Positions 5,823-8,728 of a stretch of 8,728 nt of DNA are shown here, one piece after another; position 1 is the first letter of the stretch; every line of letters begins with the position of its first letter. The notes beneath the pieces were generated by a model. The model was not told the DNA's origin, made no database searches, and saw only the letters and a list, made by a program, of their open reading frames with translations. Source of the DNA: an uncultured Parabacteroides sp. (GTDB lineage: Bacteria > Bacteroidota > Bacteroidia > Bacteroidales > Tannerellaceae); assembly GCA_947074335.1 (NCBI GenBank), contig CAMTPG010000090.1, positions 1 to 8,728 of the forward strand. The letters are read 5' to 3'. A program made the position numbers and the translations under genes.

Positions 5823-6907
5823 TGAAAAAAACAATGATAATAACCGGTACTCTGCTTCTTGTCGTCCTTTTCGGCATTGTTGCCATCCTGCAACATCCGG
5901 CTTTCGGAAGATCTCCGCGCGCCGAACGACTGGCACGGATCCTGCAATCGCCCAATTACCGCGATAACCAGTTCCAGAATCTAAATCACACACCTGTTAC
6001 AACAGCCGAAGGCGGTCGCCTCAAAACCATGTGGGATTTTCTGTTCGGCGAACGTCCGGATTTAAAACCCGAGACAGCTCTTCCTGTCGGTAAATTCAAT
6101 TTACATACACTCGATCGGTCCGAAGATCTGTTGGTCTGGTTTGGCCATTCCTCCTACTTTATACAAAGTAACGGCAAGCGCTTTCTGATTGATCCGGTGC
6201 TAACCTCCGAATTTCCGATGAATCTGATGTTTCAGCCATTCAAAGGCACCGACGGCTGGAAGCCGGAAGATATTCCGGAAATTGATTTTCTGATCATCAC
6301 GCATGAGCACTGGGATCATCTGGATTATGGCACACTCAAAGAAATACGAAACCGTACAGCCAAAGTAATCTGTCCGCTCGGTGTGGGCGAATATCTGGAA
6401 TACTGGAAATTTCCGGCTGCCGATATTATCGAAATGGACTGGCACGATCAATATCAGGCCGACGAAACACTGACCATTCACTGTCTGCCGGCCCGCCATT
6501 ATTCGAACCGGTTGTTTAAACAGAACCAAACACTCTGGGCATCGTTTATGATCGAAGCGGCCAAAACCATCTATATCTCGGGCGATAGCGGATACGATTC
6601 GCATTATGCCGAAATCGGAAATCGTTTTCCGCATATTGATCTGGCAATTCTCGAAAACGGACAATATGATAAAGACTGGCGTCATATCCATATGATGCCG
6701 GATAAATTGCCTTTAGCCGTAAAAGATTTAAATCCGAAACAGGTTTTTACCACACATCACGGTAAATATGCCTTATGCAAACATACCTGGTTTGAGCCGT
6801 TAAATAATGCCTTACAACTGTCGGAACTGCAGATTTCGTCCGTTCTTATGCCACAGATCGGTGAAGGCATCAATCCTTTTGAAGCAGAGACGCAACAATG
6901 GTGGTAA
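5822..6907 (+). CDS. Membrane-anchored MBL-fold metallo-hydrolase (NAPE-PLD/RomA-like)
   Basis: A 361-residue protein. Residues 5-24 are one hydrophobic segment after MKK, so the catalytic part should lie in the periplasm on an uncleaved anchor. The metallo-beta-lactamase fold covers about 100-345. Motifs in order are WFGHSSYFI (106-114), the metal-binding THEHWDHLD (160-168, with His161, His163, Asp165 and His166), PARHYSNR (His226), SGDSGYDSH (Asp255) and TTHHGKY (His312/His313). All residues for a two-metal site are present. The order and the extra WRHIHMMP stretch (286-293) fit the NAPE-PLD/RomA branch, which includes phosphodiesterases on phospholipids, and also resemble UlaG-like enzymes. 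The substrate is not known. It lies between AraC and TetR regulator genes, and a long inverted repeat covers its promoter. The ATG at 5822 is chosen because it opens the signal anchor; M5 is a less likely alternative. Confidence 0.9.
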   Translation: MKKTMIITGTLLLVVLFGIVAILQHPAFGRSPRAERLARILQSPNYRDNQFQNLNHTPVTTAEGGRLKTMWDFLFGERPDLKPETALPVGKFNLHTLDRSEDLLVWFGHSSYFIQSNGKRFLIDPVLTSEFPMNLMFQPFKGTDGWKPEDIPEIDFLIITHEHWDHLDYGTLKEIRNRTAKVICPLGVGEYLEYWKFPAADIIEMDWHDQYQADETLTIHCLPARHYSNRLFKQNQTLWASFMIEAAKTIYISGDSGYDSHYAEIGNRFPHIDLAILENGQYDKDWRHIHMMPDKLPLAVKDLNPKQVFTTHHGKYALCKHTWFEPLNNALQLSELQISSVLMPQIGEGINPFEAETQQWW

Positions 6908-6930
6908 AGACCGTTGTACATAAAGGTTCA

Positions 6931-6964
6931 TTTGTTAAATAAAACTAACAATCTTATTTTTTTG
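6931..6964 (+). promoter_or_regulatory. Possible promoter with an expanded -7 T-tract upstream of tetR
   Basis: TTTG (6931-6934) is followed after 20 bases by TA, seven T and G (6955-6964). The consensus is TAnnTTTG, and losing two T would make this a perfect -7 element. Length change in the T-tract could therefore tune the promoter. Seven bases is a short tract for slippage. A second -7 candidate is TTCCTTTG at 6997-7004, near the centre of the following dyad. Confidence 0.3.
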
Positions 6965-7040
6965 CTTCGGAAAATTAAATGATACAAATATTTTCCTTCC
7001 TTTGTGGAAAAGATTTACATCTAAATATTTTCCGAAGCAA
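6962..7040. promoter_or_regulatory. 14-bp perfect inverted repeat with two inner dyads before tetR
   Basis: TTGCTTCGGAAAAT (6962-6975) and ATTTTCCGAAGCAA (7027-7040) are perfect reverse complements, 51 bases apart, ending five T before the tetR start codon. Inside are two 28-bp dyads of equal length, 6969-6996 and 7006-7033. Each begins GGAAAA and ends AAATATTTTCC, and their starts are 37 bp apart. Four alternating GGAAAA half-sites suit cooperative binding of regulator dimers, and autoregulation by the TetR-type product is the simplest reading. If transcription comes from further upstream, the arms would instead fold into a hairpin in front of the start codon. Confidence 0.65.
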
Positions 7041-7045
7041 TTTTT

Positions 7046-7690
7046 ATGAAGGAGAAAATCTTACATACTGCCTTAGATCTGTTTATGAAATACGGAATTC
7101 GCGATATGTCGATACAACGCATCATCGAACCGCTCGGCATTTCCACAAAAACCGTATACAAATATTTCCGCAACAAAGAAGATATTCTGGAACAGGTACT
7201 GGCATTGATTCAGGAAAATCGTTTCAATTCATTTAAAGCTTATAAAGAGGAGCGCAATGCTGTCAGTCTGCTTTTGGACACCTGGTATTTTGCCGTAGAA
7301 TCGGGATTGAATGTAAATAATAAATTCTTTGAGGATCTTGCCTATTACTATCCCGAACTCAATACACGGTTTGAACATGAACTGGGCGAAAAAATCTGGG
7401 AACAATTCCGAATTGTTATCAGCGACGGAAAACGTGACGGTGTTTTTTTAACCGCAATTCATCCGGATATTGCACTCGAAGGTATTTCACTGTTTTACAA
7501 TGCTATCACCAAAAGCAATAAGTTTGATAAAATAAAAATACCTAAATGCAATCTGTTTTTTCATACTATAGTTCCTTTTATTCGCGGATTTTGTACATCA
7601 AAAGGAATCGAACAATTGGAAGAACACCTCAAATCATTTAATGAATATCACATAAACAGCATACACAAATATGCTGAATTCTATAATTAA
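7046..7690 (+). CDS. TetR/AcrR-family transcriptional regulator
   Basis: A 214-residue regulator. The N-terminal TetR domain is clear: helix 1 KILHTALDLFMKYG (4-17) and a helix-turn-helix at about 21-44 with the typical GISTKTVYKYF recognition segment and the NKEDIL that follows it. Residues about 50-205 are an all-helical ligand-binding and dimerisation part with no recognisable ligand signature. The length is normal for the family. It lies 138 bp after the MBL hydrolase gene and 21 bp before a small secreted-protein gene, with which it probably shares an mRNA. The elaborate dyad upstream points to autoregulation, and the MBL promoter dyad is a possible second target. The start at 7046 puts the helix-turn-helix at the usual place and follows an A/T leader. 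Confidence 0.93.
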   Translation: MKEKILHTALDLFMKYGIRDMSIQRIIEPLGISTKTVYKYFRNKEDILEQVLALIQENRFNSFKAYKEERNAVSLLLDTWYFAVESGLNVNNKFFEDLAYYYPELNTRFEHELGEKIWEQFRIVISDGKRDGVFLTAIHPDIALEGISLFYNAITKSNKFDKIKIPKCNLFFHTIVPFIRGFCTSKGIEQLEEHLKSFNEYHINSIHKYAEFYN

Positions 7691-7701
7691 CATTTTAAAT
7701 T

Positions 7702-7713
7702 ATAATGCATTAT
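7702..7713. promoter_or_regulatory. 12-bp palindrome over the start of the small secreted-protein gene
   Basis: ATAATGCATTAT is a perfect palindrome covering the first two bases of the ATG at 7712. A 7-bp inverted repeat, TATAATT (7682-7688) with AATTATA (7698-7704), overlaps it. Either could affect translation of the second gene of the tetR unit, but both are A/T-rich and may be chance. Confidence 0.25.
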
Positions 7714-8092
7714 GAAAAAAGTAAGTTTATTATTAGTCTGCCTCGTATCTTTTTTATTCGGATTAGGCACAACCGCTCAGGCACAGGAAGCCGTTGAGTA
7801 TTTCCCCGGAAAATGGAATGTTGTACTTTACGGAACACCCAATGGTGATGCGGAAATGATCATGAATTTTGAAAAGGGCGATAACAATAAATTAAAAGGA
7901 ACCATTACTAATAAAGAAAACAACGAAACCATCAAAATAGACCGGATCGAAGAAAAAGAGACCGCAGTAGTTGTTTACTTCTTTAGCAACGGATATGATA
8001 TCAGTATCAATCTGAAGAAAGAAGACGATAACAAAGTAAAAGGTGACCTGTTCGGTATGTTTGATGTGGCAGGAACAAGAATTATTGACTAA
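7712..8092 (+). CDS. Small secreted protein with an internal repeat, function unknown
   Basis: A 126-residue protein that I do not recognise. Residues 1-24 are a classic signal peptide (MKK, a Leu/Val/Phe core, then AQA), with cleavage probably after Ala24, leaving about 102 residues. There is no lipobox cysteine, so a soluble periplasmic or secreted protein is expected. Residues 44-63 and 93-111 repeat each other: each has Asn-Gly, a short beta-like stretch ending in Asn plus a hydrophobic residue, then Lys, an Asp/Asn turn, NK and KG (NKLKG and NKVKG). The mature part looks all-beta, as in small lipocalin-like barrels; that is inference. It is 21 bp downstream of the tetR gene and ends before a strong terminator, so it is probably co-expressed with that regulator. 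Its sequence is notably A/T-rich. Confidence 0.85.
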   Translation: MKKVSLLLVCLVSFLFGLGTTAQAQEAVEYFPGKWNVVLYGTPNGDAEMIMNFEKGDNNKLKGTITNKENNETIKIDRIEEKETAVVVYFFSNGYDISINLKKEDDNKVKGDLFGMFDVAGTRIID

Positions 8093-8135
8093 ATTATACC
8101 ACAGACAGAACCAAAACCTGAATCATTTGAATTTT

Positions 8136-8172
8136 CACTGTAATGCAATATTCTTTGCATTACAGTGTTTTT
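8136..8172 (+). terminator. Intrinsic terminator after the tetR / secreted-protein unit
   Basis: A perfect 13-bp stem, CACTGTAATGCAA (8136-8148) with TTGCATTACAGTG (8155-8167), has a six-base TATTCT loop and is followed by five T (8168-8172). It works on the + strand only, because the other side lacks a T-run. Confidence 0.92.
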
Positions 8173-8221
8173 GTATTTCATCAAACACACAATATTAAGA
8201 ATTAAAATTCATCCTGTTTCT

Positions 8222-8263
8222 CTGATTATTTTGTATTTTTAGCACTTCAAATAAAATAATCAG
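8222..8263. promoter_or_regulatory. 11-bp inverted repeat bracketing the methyltransferase promoter
   Basis: CTGATTATTTT (8222-8232) and AAAATAATCAG (8253-8263) are perfect reverse complements around 20 bases. The spacer holds TATTTTTA (8234-8241), a -7-like element one base off TAnnTTTG. The arrangement copies that of the MBL gene at 5765-5822, although the arm sequences differ. Confidence 0.5.
8234..8241 (+). promoter_or_regulatory. Possible -7 element of the methyltransferase gene
   Basis: TATTTTTA fits TAnnTTTG except for the last base. It lies after the upstream terminator and 38 bases before the start codon at 8280. No clear -33 element is seen. Confidence 0.35.
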
Positions 8264-8279
8264 TTTATCATTATTATTC

Positions 8280-8728
8280 ATGAAGAAATATTTAGCAGAA
8301 CAATTCGGAAATCCGAATGGTTTTGGAGGCATTATCTCTACTCATATTATGAACTTTATTAATCAATCCATGTATAATCATTGCAAAATGGAGATGCAAA
8401 CAAATAAAACCTCTAATACAATATTAGACATTGGTTTTGGCAATGGTTATATGTTACAAAAGCTGGCACATTCTACCTCACATAAATTATACGGTATTGA
8501 TATTTCGGAGGATATGGTTAATCTGGCATTAAAGAAACTAAAGAATAAAGCGATCATTAAAACAGGAGATGTATCTAATCTCGATTATTCTGATCATTAT
8601 TTTGATGCAGTTTATACTATTAATACATTTTATTTCTGGCCCGATCCTGCCCAGGCACTACGAGAAATTTACCGCGTTTTAAAACCTGACAGCTCTTTTT
8701 ATACTTTAATTGATACAAAAGAAAGCTA
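8280..8728 (+). CDS. Class I SAM-dependent methyltransferase, 5' part
   Basis: The first 149 codons of a gene cut by the right edge. The start ATG has its A at 8280, and the frame is open to the end. Motif I is LDIGFGNG (49-56), the glycine-rich S-adenosylmethionine loop. The acidic post-I position is Asp74 in YGIDIS, and GDVSNLDY (96-103) is the next loop. FDAVYTINTFYFWPD (108-122) and REIYRVLKP (128-136) complete the UbiE/type-11 Rossmann pattern. The N-terminal QFGNPNGFGG is typical of a group of small cytoplasmic methyltransferases of unknown substrate. No membrane segment or signal is seen. A terminator separates it from the preceding gene, and it has its own candidate promoter. It is A/T-rich compared with the left part of the window. 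Confidence 0.9.
   Translation, partial: MKKYLAEQFGNPNGFGGIISTHIMNFINQSMYNHCKMEMQTNKTSNTILDIGFGNGYMLQKLAHSTSHKLYGIDISEDMVNLALKKLKNKAIIKTGDVSNLDYSDHYFDAVYTINTFYFWPDPAQALREIYRVLKPDSSFYTLIDTKES

Noticed and set aside
6200..6691. A leftward open frame opposite the MBL gene
   Set aside because: It lies over the catalytic core of the MBL gene and has no independent support.
6962..7040. A small MITE-like element with 14-bp terminal repeats and TTTTT on both sides
   Set aside because: The apparent target duplication is only a homopolymer, and the inner paired dyads are better explained as regulator sites.
1..8728. CRISPR array, tRNA, rRNA, insertion sequence or attachment sites
   Set aside because: No regularly spaced repeats, cloverleaf-like segments, transposase or integrase motifs were seen on either strand.

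Overview
The window looks like chromosomal DNA of a member of the Bacteroidales. The evidence is the TAnnTTTG-type -7 promoter elements, A/T-rich leaders without clear Shine-Dalgarno sequences, two Bacteroidetes-style lipoproteins, and proteins that resemble Bacteroides/Parabacteroides relatives. I cannot assign a genus. It holds eight complete protein-coding genes after a probable gene tail at the left edge, and one gene cut by the right edge. I see no tRNA, rRNA, CRISPR array, transposase or integrase gene.

Left part (1-960): trpA (tryptophan synthase alpha chain) ends a rightward trp operon. A 16-codon tail just before it is probably trpF. A stem-loop and then a strong hairpin terminator follow.

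Leftward block (963-3797): in transcription order, a lipoprotein of the M81/MlrC-like metallopeptidase family with a strong intrinsic terminator, a Crp/Fnr-type regulator, and a four-helix membrane protein of DUF4405/cytochrome b type with two histidine pairs spaced 14 residues apart. The regulator and the membrane protein probably form a functional pair. A perfect 12-bp palindrome lies directly upstream of the membrane protein's own promoter.

Rightward block (3953-8728): a flavin-reductase-domain protein carrying a lipoprotein signal is divergent from the M81 gene. An AraC-family regulator, a membrane-anchored metallo-beta-lactamase-fold hydrolase (NAPE-PLD/RomA-like) and a TetR-family regulator come next. 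A small secreted protein with an internal repeat follows, ending at a textbook terminator, and then a SAM-dependent methyltransferase that is cut at the right edge. The AraC / MBL / TetR trio recalls the enterobacterial ramA-romA-ramR locus.

The most unusual signal is regulatory. Three rightward genes (MBL hydrolase, tetR, methyltransferase) each have a long inverted repeat bracketing the probable -7 promoter element, and two of these repeats end at or just before the start codon. The tetR copy also contains two 28-bp dyads with identical half-sites. Base composition falls from about 60% G+C in sampled stretches of trpA and the M81 gene to about 25-35% in sampled stretches of the last two genes, which suggests that the right end is accessory or acquired DNA.
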